10,768 nucleotides of DNA from an uncultured Collinsella sp. Its GTDB lineage: Bacteria; Actinomycetota; Coriobacteriia; Coriobacteriales; Coriobacteriaceae. The DNA is taken from positions 1 through 10,768 of the forward strand of contig CAKUEZ010000069.1 of the NCBI GenBank assembly GCA_934646965.1. Reading direction: 5' to 3'. Made by a program: the position numbers and the translations under genes. Each line of letters begins with the position of its first letter. Positions within the stretch are counted from its first letter, which is position 1. Of the stretch, positions 1 to 7,164 are shown piece after piece. The notes under the pieces were generated by a model. The model did not search any database and was not told the origin of the DNA. It saw only the letters and a list, made by a program, of their open reading frames with translations.

Positions 1-1079
1 TCGAGCATGAGGGTCTCGACCAGGCCGGTGGTCACAGCGCCGGACTCGCCGGAGATGACGCGCGGATCGCCCTTCTCGGGAGCGCCCAGGGTGCGCATGC
101 CGCGAGCGGTAACCCAGTCGGGGCAAGACACGAAGGCGGTGGTGTGATTGCGCAGGATATCCCAGCCCAGGATGTTGGGCTCGCCGCAGCACAAACCGGC
201 CATGATGGAGGGCATGTCGCCGTCCACGATGCGCGGGTCGCCGTCGCCGGCGGCAGCGCCCTTGTACAGGCAGGCGGCCGGAGCGCACTCGACCACGACG
301 AAGGTGGGCGGGTTATCGGGGTACAGGTTGGTGAAGTAGCCCACCACGGCGCCGGCGAGCGAACCCACGCCAGCCTGGACAAAGACGTGCGTCGGGCGGT
401 TGATGGCCATCTCGCGCAGCTGCTCGGCAGCCTCGGAAGCCATGGTGCCGTAGCCCTCCATGATCCAGGACGGGATCTTCTCGTAGCCCTCCCAGGCGGT
501 GTCCTGAACGATGACGCCGCGCTCGCAGGCGTCGGCCTCGGCGGCGGCCATGCGCACGCACTCGTCGTAGTTGACCTCTTCGATGGTCACCGTGGCGCCC
601 TCGGCGGCGATGTTGTCAAAGCGGGGCTTGGTGGAACCCTTGGGCATGTGCACGACGGCCTTCTGGCCCAGCTTGTTGGCAGCCCATGCCACGCCGCGGC
701 CATGGTTGCCGTCGGTGGCGGTAAAGAAGGTAGCCTGGCCAAAGTCCTCGGCCAGCTGATCGGAGGTCAGGTAATCGAAGGTGCAGTCGGCAACGTCCTT
801 GCCGGTCTCGTCGGCAATGTAGTTGGCCATGGCAAACGAGCCACCCAGAACCTTAAAGGCGTTGAGGCCAAAGCGATAGCTCTCATCCTTAACGCACAGG
901 TTGGACAGGCCCAGGCGCGCAGCCTGGCCGTCCAGGCGGGCAAGCGGAGTGACGGTGTACTGGGGGAACGACTGGTGGAAGGCGCGGGCCTTCTTCACGT
1001 GGTCGAGACTCATGATTCCCAAGTGCTTGTCATCGCTCTTGGGCATCGTGTTGCCCGCCCACTGGATCTTATCGGCCAT
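1..1079 (-). CDS. dpaL: Diaminopropionate ammonia-lyase, 3' end outside the window
   Basis: A PLP-dependent enzyme of the tryptophan synthase beta fold, expected to convert 2,3-diaminopropionate to pyruvate and two ammonia in the cytoplasm. The visible 359 residues begin MADKIQWAGN and carry SYRFGLNAFKVLGG, in which Lys76 is the expected Schiff-base lysine, and TDGNHGRGVAW at about 122-132, the cofactor phosphate/substrate loop typical of the YgeX/DpaL family. Family members are about 400 residues, so roughly 40 C-terminal residues are missing at the window edge. The ATG at 1079 is preceded by AAGGAG (about 1090-1095), an ideal ribosome binding site. The gene is divergent from a YheO-type regulator, with two palindromes between them, suggesting local control. 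Related threonine dehydratases and cysteine synthase-like enzymes share the fold, but the SYRFGLNAFK context favours diaminopropionate ammonia-lyase. Confidence 0.93.
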   Translation of the reverse strand, partial: MADKIQWAGNTMPKSDDKHLGIMSLDHVKKARAFHQSFPQYTVTPLARLDGQAARLGLSNLCVKDESYRFGLNAFKVLGGSFAMANYIADETGKDVADCTFDYLTSDQLAEDFGQATFFTATDGNHGRGVAWAANKLGQKAVVHMPKGSTKPRFDNIAAEGATVTIEEVNYDECVRMAAAEADACERGVIVQDTAWEGYEKIPSWIMEGYGTMASEAAEQLREMAINRPTHVFVQAGVGSLAGAVVGYFTNLYPDNPPTFVVVECAPAACLYKGAAAGDGDPRIVDGDMPSIMAGLCCGEPNILGWDILRNHTTAFVSCPDWVTARGMRTLGAPEKGDPRVISGESGAVTTGLVETLML

Positions 1080-1170
1080 ACGGTGAACTCCTTAAGTCCT
1101 CTCTTGCCGGCCCCCGCATACGCGTTTCAGCCGTTCCCATTCATGCGGCTGAACTTTTATGTGGATGCCA

Positions 1171-1185
1171 AACAAAAAGTTTGTT
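1171..1185. promoter_or_regulatory. Putative operator, palindrome copy A
   Basis: AACAAA-AAG-TTTGTT is a perfect 6-bp inverted repeat around a 3-bp centre. The arms match copy B exactly. It lies 92 bp upstream of the lyase start codon. Its right arm continues as TTTGTTAG, an extension also present in copy B read on the other strand. The symmetry fits binding of a dimeric helix-turn-helix regulator. That the adjacent YheO-type protein binds here is an inference. Confidence 0.55.
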
Positions 1186-1221
1186 AGCAATGTTCTATCA
1201 CACTTTTTGATTGGCAAACCT

Positions 1222-1236
1222 AACAAATTGTTTGTT
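1222..1236. promoter_or_regulatory. Putative operator, palindrome copy B
   Basis: AACAAA-TTG-TTTGTT repeats the arms of copy A exactly with a different centre. The two centres (about 1178 and 1229) are 51 bp apart, close to five helical turns, so both would face nearly the same side of the DNA. Read on the minus strand it also ends TTTGTTAG. Repetition of the same arms in one short intergenic region is unlikely to be chance and suggests paired sites of one regulator. Confidence 0.55.
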
Positions 1237-1343
1237 GCCGTAATCGGTACTTTTTCGCCGCCGAACGGTAACATAACGCAGCGACGCTTTCGTTATTTGC
1301 GAACAAGTGGGGTTTATGGCACAGTGTGCCCAAACTAATTTTT

Positions 1344-1350
1344 AGGAAGG
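1344..1350 (+). promoter_or_regulatory. Ribosome binding site deciding the regulator start
   Basis: AGGAAGG lies 5 bases before the ATG at 1356. The longer reading frame begins at a GTG at 1326, which has no such site before it, and the extra ten residues are unlike the family N-terminus. The ATG at 1356 is therefore preferred. Confidence 0.7.
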
Positions 1351-1355
1351 CACCC

Positions 1356-2009
1356 ATGACCCCCGCACAGATTGAGTTTTACAAGCGTCTTGCACACGGC
1401 CTGGCGCTCCAGTTTGGCCCCAACTGCGAAGTCGTCGTCCACGACTTGGAAACCGAGGACGTGGACCACTCCATCGTAGTGATCGAAAACGGCCACGTCA
1501 GCGGGCGCAAGCTGGGTGACGGCCCCAGCCATATTGTGCTTGAGTCCATGCACGATGGCACCACCGACGTGCACGACCGCGAGCCATACCTCACCAAAAC
1601 CGCCGATGGCAAGCTGCTCAAGTCCTCGACCATCTTTATCCGCAACGACGAGGGCAAGCCCGTCGGCATTTTGGGCATTAACTTTGACATTACGCTTATG
1701 AAGGCTTTTGAGCGCTCGCTCGACGCCTTTACCGGCACCGGCGGCACGGGCTACACCGAGCCCGAGCCCATTACCAAAAACATCGGCGACCTGCTCGAAG
1801 ACCTGCTGCGCGAGTGCGAACAGTTTGTGGGCAAGCCCGCGGCGCTCATGACCAAAGACGAGCGCATCCGCGCCATTGGCTACCTCGACCGTCGCGGCGC
1901 CTTCCTTATCTCCAAGTCGAGCGAGCGCGCCTGCGAGTTCTTTGGCATCTCTAAATACAGCTTCTATAGCTACCTCAACGAGGCCAAGGCCGCCGCCGGC
2001 GACAAATAG
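1356..2009 (+). CDS. YheO/DauR-type transcriptional regulator (PAS_6 plus HTH_22)
   Basis: A 217-residue cytoplasmic DNA-binding regulator. Residues about 1-115 form the YheO-like PAS domain, with the hallmark stretches NCEVVVHDLE (23-32), IVVIENGHVSGRKLGD (40-55) and a GILGINFD strand (104-111). Residues about 165-212 form the C-terminal helix-turn-helix, with MTKDERIRAIGYLDRRGAF leading into FGISKYSFYSYLNE. A GTGGTG linker (126-131) separates the two. Members of this family, such as DauR of Pseudomonas, control amino-acid catabolic genes. Divergent placement next to the diaminopropionate lyase suggests it senses that substrate or a related amino acid. The ligand and the direction of control cannot be read from the sequence. 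The next gene, on the same strand, starts 122 bp later behind its own -10 box. Confidence 0.88.
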   Translation: MTPAQIEFYKRLAHGLALQFGPNCEVVVHDLETEDVDHSIVVIENGHVSGRKLGDGPSHIVLESMHDGTTDVHDREPYLTKTADGKLLKSSTIFIRNDEGKPVGILGINFDITLMKAFERSLDAFTGTGGTGYTEPEPITKNIGDLLEDLLRECEQFVGKPAALMTKDERIRAIGYLDRRGAFLISKSSERACEFFGISKYSFYSYLNEAKAAAGDK

Positions 2010-2090
2010 CCAGCGCGCCTACACCCCTCCCCTTTTGGGCACGAGTTCTGGAATGCACGAATCCGAGAGTCGGCCGCAAGGCAAGTTCCA

Positions 2091-2096
2091 TATAAT
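2091..2096 (+). promoter_or_regulatory. -10 box TATAAT
   Basis: A perfect consensus -10 hexamer whose expected transcription start is about 2102-2104. The sequence at the usual -35 distance (about 2068-2073) is a poor match, so the promoter may need an activator or other contacts. The position rules out the ATG at 2099 as the main start of the downstream gene, because that codon would lie upstream of or at the 5' end of the transcript. Confidence 0.5.
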
Positions 2097-2131
2097 CGAT
2101 GAATGTGAGTATTTCGAAAGGATGGGACAAG

Positions 2132-3133
2132 ATGGGGTCGAGGAACGCATCACGCAACGGCCGCGGAGGCACCGCTTCTGGCGCCAGGCATGCGAAACAC
2201 GCGTTTGACGAGGGCGAAGAGGGCCTTTTTGCGCTGAGCCTCGACGACGTGATGAGCGACCGCCCCTGGACCGCCGAGGAGCTCATGGGCGGCGGGGTTC
2301 GCCCGACAAGTGCAAAGCCCGCACCTTTTGCCACGCCCGCGCCGGCATCCGTGCCCGCGGACGACTTTGCCACCCGTCCCATCGTGCAGGCGACGCGTAA
2401 AGCCGCCCCTGCACCCCGTCCTGCCAGCGATCCGTCCGAGACGGCGGCGTTTCTCGCTGCGGCGGCACAGCGCCCCACGGCAGACAATACGATTCGCTAC
2501 GCCGCCCCGCAGCAGCCCGCATACGCAGCCCCCGAGCCCGAGCTCGAGCCGCCGGTCATGGATCTGGACGACCTTTCCAACCGCCAGTTTGCCTTTGATT
2601 CCTGGGCGGCGGCAGATCTGGACGAGACCTCGGGCGGCATGCCGGCGCTCGATATTCCGGTAAACCCCCTGTTTGCGGCTGCCGAGGCGCATGAATCTAC
2701 ACGCAACAACGCCGCGGCATATGCCAACCGCCCGAGCGAACAGCCTCGCGCCGGCCGCATCGAAACCGAGGATTACGGCCGCGCGTCGAGCGGCTATTCT
2801 CGCGACCCGTTTGCCGCCGCGCCCGCTCCCGAATACAACCAGGCGAGTGTAAAGGCGGCCTCGGCATCGTCGTATACCCACGACATCGACGATGAGCGCG
2901 CTGCCGATTACCACACCGAGGAAGAGTCTCCGCGGTTCTCGGAGTTTCCCCAGGCGGCAAAGGTTGTCTTTATCGCCATCGTCATCGCTCTGCTCGGCGT
3001 AATCGCGTTTGAGGGATTCCAACTGTTCCGCGGCCCCACCGCCTCCGAATCGGCAACGCAGGAAAAAGAAAACGATAACGACTACCTGGACATCAACACC
3101 CTCAAGGGCGACCCCAACGACGGGGACGAGTAG
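2132..3133 (+). CDS. Low-complexity single-pass membrane protein of unknown function
   Basis: I do not recognise this 333-residue protein. It opens with a basic stretch (RNASRNGRG), then an acidic segment (FDEGEEGLFALSLDDVMSD). About 200 Ala/Pro/Glu-rich residues follow and look intrinsically disordered. One hydrophobic helix comes at about 278-299 (VVFIAIVIALLGVIAFEGFQ), then a 34-residue acidic tail rich in Asp, Glu and Asn. With no signal peptide, the likely arrangement is a large cytoplasmic N-terminal region and a short tail outside the membrane. The start at 2132 is preferred over the in-frame ATG at 2099 because AAAGGA lies about 9 bases before it and the TATAAT at 2091 would place the transcript start after 2099. 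It converges on the DUF4143 ATPase gene with a 39-bp gap. The function is unknown; an envelope or division-associated role is possible but not shown. Confidence 0.75.
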   Translation: MGSRNASRNGRGGTASGARHAKHAFDEGEEGLFALSLDDVMSDRPWTAEELMGGGVRPTSAKPAPFATPAPASVPADDFATRPIVQATRKAAPAPRPASDPSETAAFLAAAAQRPTADNTIRYAAPQQPAYAAPEPELEPPVMDLDDLSNRQFAFDSWAAADLDETSGGMPALDIPVNPLFAAAEAHESTRNNAAAYANRPSEQPRAGRIETEDYGRASSGYSRDPFAAAPAPEYNQASVKAASASSYTHDIDDERAADYHTEEESPRFSEFPQAAKVVFIAIVIALLGVIAFEGFQLFRGPTASESATQEKENDNDYLDINTLKGDPNDGDE

Positions 3134-3172
3134 TAGCGAGGGCGCAGGGCAGCAGCAAAAGCTAGCAGTGCG

Positions 3173-4495
3173 CTACGGCTCCAAGAGGCCCGCCATAAAG
3201 ATGGGCAGATACAGCACCTCTCCATCGCGGTGCAGGTTGCACTCAGCAAGTACCAGGGCACGATCGATGCCGTAGCCCTTCGTCGCGAGCGCATTGTCGA
3301 GCGCAGCATGGGACTTAAAGCTCTTGCCCGACTTGACCTCGATGGCGAGCACCTCCCCGTCGAGCGTCTCCTCGACAAAATCGAGCTCGCCGACCTTTTT
3401 CGACGTAAAGTAACGCAGCCTAAACCCATGCGCTTTGAGCTCTTGGGCGACAAAGCCCTCAAACGCCGCTCCCATGTTCATGCCAAAGGCGTCTTCTGCC
3501 TCGCCATCAAAAACGCCTTGGGCAACCTTTTTGGAATACGACGACATGAGCATTCCGGTGTCCAAGTAAAACAGTTTGAAAAGGCTTCGCTGCTCTCCCA
3601 ATAAAAGGGGCGCCACGGGTGCCGTCACGTTATAGACAGGAAGCGCGACGCCCGCTTCTGACAACCAGAGAAAATGGTCCGTCACCTGCGAAAAGCGCTT
3701 AACGCCACTTATCGACGACAGCCTGAATCGCTTGTTCTTGGAGCCGGCGTCACTGGGAATCAAATCGTATATATCGCGAATAACCAGGCGCAGCTCGGGC
3801 GGAGCATACTTTGCAATGTCATCGCGATACAGCGCGTGAAGGTCGCGGTGAATGTTTCGAACCTCGTCGACGTTGCGCGTCGCCAAGAACGCATTGACCG
3901 CGTCGGGCATGCCGCCCACCACCACATACTGGTGGAACAGGTCGAGTAGGCGATCGTACAGATAATCGGGAAGTTCCTCTTCGTTCTTTAGACAGCCTCT
4001 GAGCATGTCGAACGCGTTGGCAGCAACACCGTTTGCCCAGCAGAACTCCTCAAAGTCGAGCGGGTACATCTGGACCTGCTCGACATACCCCACCGGTAGC
4101 GAGTCGATACCCTCGAGCTCAACGCCAAGAAGCGATCCGGTAAGGATGTAGCGAAAGTCACCGCGCTGCACGAGGTATTTGATAAACGTCACCACGTTGG
4201 GGCATCGCTGCACCTCGTCGATTACCACAACGGTCTTGTTCGCAACCATCGGCTGCGTCGCAGCAATAGACATGCGCATAAGAAGGTCATCCGCGCTCTT
4301 TGCCGCCAAAAACGAATCGCGCACGGACGTGTCGGCGATTAGGTCGAATGTGACGACATGCTCAAACGATTCGCTTGCAAACGCGTTGACCAGATATGAC
4401 TTTCCCACCTGCCGGGCGCCCTTGACCAAAAGAGCTTTGTTGGGCGACGAGGCGAGCCAAGATTCAAACTGTGCTTTTGCTTTTCTCTGCAGCAT
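3173..4495 (-). CDS. AAA_14/DUF4143 family ATPase with PD-(D/E)XK-like C-terminus
   Basis: A 440-residue P-loop ATPase. The Walker A motif GARQVGKS is at 26-33, Walker B VVVIDE at 89-94, and a sensor strand YILTGS at 116-121. The middle and C-terminal part match DUF4143. There, ELDFV (about 370-374) and IEVKSGK (about 385-391) give the acidic residue plus E-x-K arrangement of the PD-(D/E)XK nuclease fold. These proteins are widespread and multicopy in gut anaerobes, and their biological role is poorly defined. I chose the ATG at 4495 because AAGGGG lies 7 bases upstream. An in-frame ATG at 4528 would add 11 residues but lacks such a site and falls at the edge of the 33-bp repeat array. The gene is separated from the DUF262 gene upstream by 368 bp and probably has its own promoter. 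Confidence 0.88.
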   Translation of the reverse strand: MLQRKAKAQFESWLASSPNKALLVKGARQVGKSYLVNAFASESFEHVVTFDLIADTSVRDSFLAAKSADDLLMRMSIAATQPMVANKTVVVIDEVQRCPNVVTFIKYLVQRGDFRYILTGSLLGVELEGIDSLPVGYVEQVQMYPLDFEEFCWANGVAANAFDMLRGCLKNEEELPDYLYDRLLDLFHQYVVVGGMPDAVNAFLATRNVDEVRNIHRDLHALYRDDIAKYAPPELRLVIRDIYDLIPSDAGSKNKRFRLSSISGVKRFSQVTDHFLWLSEAGVALPVYNVTAPVAPLLLGEQRSLFKLFYLDTGMLMSSYSKKVAQGVFDGEAEDAFGMNMGAAFEGFVAQELKAHGFRLRYFTSKKVGELDFVEETLDGEVLAIEVKSGKSFKSHAALDNALATKGYGIDRALVLAECNLHRDGEVLYLPIFMAGLLEP

Positions 4496-4527
4496 AGGCG
4501 CACCCCTTATTACGTGCTGGTTTAGCA

Positions 4528-4659
4528 TTAGGATACACTTTTCCGGGATTGTAGGACGATTGATTCGACACTTTTCCGTAGTTTCCAGGTACCTATTTCG
4601 ACATTTTTCCTGACATTTGCACAGCTGATTTCGACACTTTTCCGTAATTTAATGTCTAA
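4528..4659. repeat. Four degenerate 33-bp tandem repeats
   Basis: Four units begin at 4528, 4561, 4594 and 4627, exactly 33 bp apart. Each has about 22 conserved bases of the form ATTTCGACACTTTTCCGTAA followed by TTT, then about 11 variable bases. The core ACACTTTTCCG is exact at 4535-4545, 4568-4578 and 4634-4644. Unit three reads ACATTTTTCCT at 4601-4611. The 33-bp period is close to three helical turns. On the ATPase coding strand the core reads CGGAAAAGTGTCGAA. The array ends about 33 bp upstream of the preferred ATPase start, so it occupies the promoter position and may be a cooperative operator. An iteron-like role is an alternative. Confidence 0.7.
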
Positions 4660-4680
4660 TTTGTTGATGCCGTATGCAGT

Positions 4681-4732
4681 TCCACAAACAACACGATGTC
4701 AAAAGACCGACACTTGCGTATGCCTTTGACAT
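4681..4732. repeat. Direct repeat, left copy
   Basis: This segment recurs in the same orientation at 7165-7218. The best-conserved part, 4693-4732, aligns to 7178-7218 with two substitutions and one single-base gap. It starts ACGATGTCAAAAGAC and ends TTTGACAT. It lies 186 bp upstream of the DUF4143 ATPase start and beyond the 3' end of the DUF262 gene. Its outer ends ATGTCAAAAG (4696-4705) and CCTTTGACAT (4723-4732) are near-perfect inverted repeats of each other. Confidence 0.7.
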
Positions 4733-4743
4733 ACACAAGTGTC
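4709..4743. repeat. Inverted repeat within and beyond the left direct repeat
   Basis: GACACTTG (4709-4716) pairs with CAAGTGTC (4736-4743), and the pairing continues inward (GTATG at 4718-4722 with CATAC at 4730-4734) with one mismatch. The right arm lies partly outside the direct repeat and is degenerate at the other copy, which reads GCCACAGTC after 7219. It could be an operator or the stem of a structured transcript. There is no T-run, so I do not call it a terminator. Confidence 0.5.
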
Positions 4744-4830
4744 AGCGAGGTTCATTTAATTGACCGGAACGCCTTTCTGGCCGTCTGCAGGATCAGTAGA
4801 CAGGGTGCATCCCAACCATCATGTCGATGC

Positions 4831-4861
4831 TGAAGGCTGGGAAATAGATTCCCAGCCTTCA
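4831..4861 (-). terminator. Perfect 13-bp hairpin directly after the DUF262 stop codon
   Basis: TGAAGGCTGGGAA (4831-4843) and TTCCCAGCCTTCA (4849-4861) form a perfect 13-bp stem with a 5-base loop. The stem begins two bases after the stop codon at 4864-4866. No T-tract follows on either strand, so it is not a canonical intrinsic terminator. It may still end or stabilise the DUF262 transcript. Confidence 0.5.
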
Positions 4862-4863
4862 AC

Positions 4864-6987
4864 CTAGCACTGCTTTATAAGATCGAGCACCGCTGGAATG
4901 TCATCGGTATTCCGAAGGGCAACATAGGTCGGTAGGCCCGGGCCAAAACCGCCCTGCGAGCGTTTGTCCTGGCACATGTCCTCTGGATCCGTTAAATCAT
5001 CCACGCTCTTTGCCAAGCCAACGGCAATCCAGCCACCGTTGCTAGTCCTGCCTTCCAGCACGACATGCAACTTTCGTTTGCCCGACCTGAATCCTACGTA
5101 GTACTTGGCCATATAGGATTCCCACGAAGGATTGGCGTTGAGGATGGACTCGCATATCTCTTCGAACAGTTTTTGATTAAGCCCACCCTCGGCAAAGGTT
5201 GGATGGTTCTCTTGCAAGGTCCAGACAGGAGCCTCGTCAGACTCCCCGCGAGAAGGACGGTACTTGTCGACGACGTCTGCCGGAAGGTCGGGATACCTCC
5301 ATATCTCACACGCCTCTTTCGCCAACTCGCTAGCGCGCTGTCTAATCTCCTCCTCGCCCCATTTTTCATGCGAGGCAATCGACTTGTTCAGGTAGAGCGG
5401 GCTGCACTTAAGCCCCACGTCAGGAAGATTGAGCTTGTCCGAGAACGACCGGTTTGAGTACTCCTGGTTGTAGCCCGTGAGCGTTAGATTTCCCAAGTTG
5501 TTGCATAGCCTGTCGTGGACGTCTTCCCAGTTCTCACCAAGCGATTCCTTCCAGCCGTGCTCATCATCGATCGTCTGGGGCATGACGTGCTCGATCTGGT
5601 AATTGTCAGCCGAGATGGGCTCCTTCGGGTGGCGCCAGTTCTCCATGCGCTCCAGGTAATAGCGCTTTTTGGAGAAGCGGTTGTAGCAGTCACGCGTCTT
5701 AAACTCCTCGACAAAATGCTCGTCTGTCGGGAAGTACGCAGTCATACCGCTGCTGTGGATAAGGAGCATCGCCGTAACGTACTCCTCTATATCGTCCTGC
5801 TGCTCGAGGTTGCGATACATGCCGGCAAAGAAATTATTTAGGCCCGTGGTAAGCCTGCCGCAAACCGCCCGCCTGAACAGGAACGACTCGATAGTCTCGC
5901 AGATACGCAGAAACGCATTGTGGTTTATCATATTTCCCTCGTAAACCGAGTAAAGCAGCATCAAAAGAGGCCTGATCTGCTTCACATCAAGGCTTACAAT
6001 TCTGCCAAATACTTGGTGCAGGCCATCGTCTTTCTCCTCGCCAAGGAACAACCTGGCATATCTTTGCGCATATTCGCGGAGTTCCTTCAGCAGGCCCTCG
6101 GTATCCCCATCGTAGTCGTCAGCGAAATAGCGTTTGAACTCGTAGTAGGCCTCGTTTTCCTTCGGCATCCTATTGGGAACCTTGAGCCACAACCAGTACC
6201 AGATAAATGCATTGAACTCTTCTTCGCCGCCTTTTCCGAACAAGCGCTCGAGCGGATGCCAGTAACCCTCGTAAAGCTTGGTCTGCTCGTCGTTGGGAAG
6301 CGACATAAGGACGTAGTTCCGAATGAGGTCAATAGGCGTAAGCGGCTTGCCTTTGGAGTTCATAGACTCAAATATGAGCTGGGCATTATCAACGCCAGCG
6401 GTGAGCTTAGTGTCGATGACCTGCACGCGGTTTAGCCCTGCCCAAAGCCTTGCCGGATCGAATGATTTCCCGCGCATTTTTTCACGGAAGAACGTATGGT
6501 TCTCGACGATGCGATCCGATTTTTCATCCGGCACGGGAGACCCAGACACGATGGAGAACAGCGTCTCTTTATCGTCCTGCGAGAGCACCAATTTATAGCG
6601 CGCCAGACCGTTGTAGTCATCATCGTTAAAGAGGTAGTTCTTCCGCAGCGCCGAAATCTTGAGATCGCCAAGGAAGCCAGCCTTGTCGGGATTACTCTCC
6701 AGATAGTCAGCCAAGGCAGCAATCATCAGCGAAAACGTCGTCAGGCGCTGCTGTCCGTCAATCAGAAGCACGCGCGAGATACTCGTAGCAGAGCTCTCGG
6801 ACTCGGGGATATAGAGCATCGACCCCACGAAGTGCGATACGCCATCACGGCCAGCGCGCATGACGTCGTCCCAAAGCACCTCGCACTCTTTTTCGCTCCA
6901 CGAGTAAACTCGCTGGTACACGGGAATGACGAACTGCATCTTCGCCACGCCCATAAGGTCGAGCAGATTCGCCTCGGTTGATTTCAT
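4864..6987 (-). CDS. DUF262-DUF1524-DUF5655 protein, GmrSD-like restriction candidate
   Basis: A 707-residue cytoplasmic protein. The N-terminal DUF262 domain shows IPVYQRVYSW (21-30), the nucleotide-linked motif DGQQRLTT (77-84) and FESMNSKGKPLTPIDLIRNY (206-225). The DUF1524 HNH-type nuclease motif follows at about 465-512, with IEHVMPQ, then His491 and NLGNLTLTGYNQ. The last 100 or so residues match DUF5655, ending in a DDIPAVLDLIKQ helix. In GmrSD-type enzymes DUF262 binds and hydrolyses NTP and DUF1524 cuts DNA carrying modified bases, so a role in restricting phage DNA is likely; the target modification cannot be read here. All visible catalytic motifs are intact. The ATG at 6987 has AAGGGGG 9 bases upstream and is preferred to an in-frame GTG at 7020. 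The gene lies between two direct repeats. Confidence 0.88.
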   Translation of the reverse strand: MKSTEANLLDLMGVAKMQFVIPVYQRVYSWSEKECEVLWDDVMRAGRDGVSHFVGSMLYIPESESSATSISRVLLIDGQQRLTTFSLMIAALADYLESNPDKAGFLGDLKISALRKNYLFNDDDYNGLARYKLVLSQDDKETLFSIVSGSPVPDEKSDRIVENHTFFREKMRGKSFDPARLWAGLNRVQVIDTKLTAGVDNAQLIFESMNSKGKPLTPIDLIRNYVLMSLPNDEQTKLYEGYWHPLERLFGKGGEEEFNAFIWYWLWLKVPNRMPKENEAYYEFKRYFADDYDGDTEGLLKELREYAQRYARLFLGEEKDDGLHQVFGRIVSLDVKQIRPLLMLLYSVYEGNMINHNAFLRICETIESFLFRRAVCGRLTTGLNNFFAGMYRNLEQQDDIEEYVTAMLLIHSSGMTAYFPTDEHFVEEFKTRDCYNRFSKKRYYLERMENWRHPKEPISADNYQIEHVMPQTIDDEHGWKESLGENWEDVHDRLCNNLGNLTLTGYNQEYSNRSFSDKLNLPDVGLKCSPLYLNKSIASHEKWGEEEIRQRASELAKEACEIWRYPDLPADVVDKYRPSRGESDEAPVWTLQENHPTFAEGGLNQKLFEEICESILNANPSWESYMAKYYVGFRSGKRKLHVVLEGRTSNGGWIAVGLAKSVDDLTDPEDMCQDKRSQGGFGPGLPTYVALRNTDDIPAVLDLIKQC

Positions 6988-7164
6988 TTGCGGTTGCCCC
7001 CTTTTCTTGTTATGCGTCACTTACCGTCAGCCCCTCATTGAACGGAGGGCGCTAAAGACGAGAGCATCGATGCACAGAAGCAACCGGGATGCTCATATCG
7101 TTAGATTCTACAACGCAAGCAAACGCTTACGCCGTCATGGTGGAGTGCGATCGCTGCACGCCAC

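Larger units (their letters stand above)
1080..1355. promoter_or_regulatory. Divergent control region between lyase and regulator
   Basis: This 276-bp gap separates two divergently transcribed genes and is much more AT-rich than the flanking coding DNA between about 1155 and 1255. It holds two palindromes of identical arms, listed separately, and the ribosome binding sites of both genes at its ends. I found no convincing paired -35/-10 promoter for either gene. On the minus strand TTGCCA (1211-1216) lies between the two palindromes with only weak -10 candidates after it. No coding sequence is supported inside the gap. Confidence 0.6.

Noticed and set aside
144..1187. A long plus-strand open frame of 347 codons
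   Set aside because: It is the antisense shadow of the diaminopropionate lyase. Its translation is Gly/Ala/Val/His-rich with no recognisable motif, while the minus frame gives a clear conserved enzyme.
2099..2131. Upstream in-frame start for the membrane protein
   Set aside because: The codon lies between the -10 box and the expected transcript start and has no ribosome binding site before it on such a transcript.
2150..3022. A minus-strand open frame of 290 codons opposite the membrane protein
   Set aside because: Its translation is Arg/Gly/Cys-rich low-complexity sequence, as expected from the reverse of an Ala/Pro-rich GC-biased gene, with no ribosome binding site noted.
4528..4659. CRISPR-like reading of the 33-bp repeats
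   Set aside because: The conserved part is about 22 bp and the variable part only about 11 bp. The repeats have diverged from each other, and no cas gene is present.
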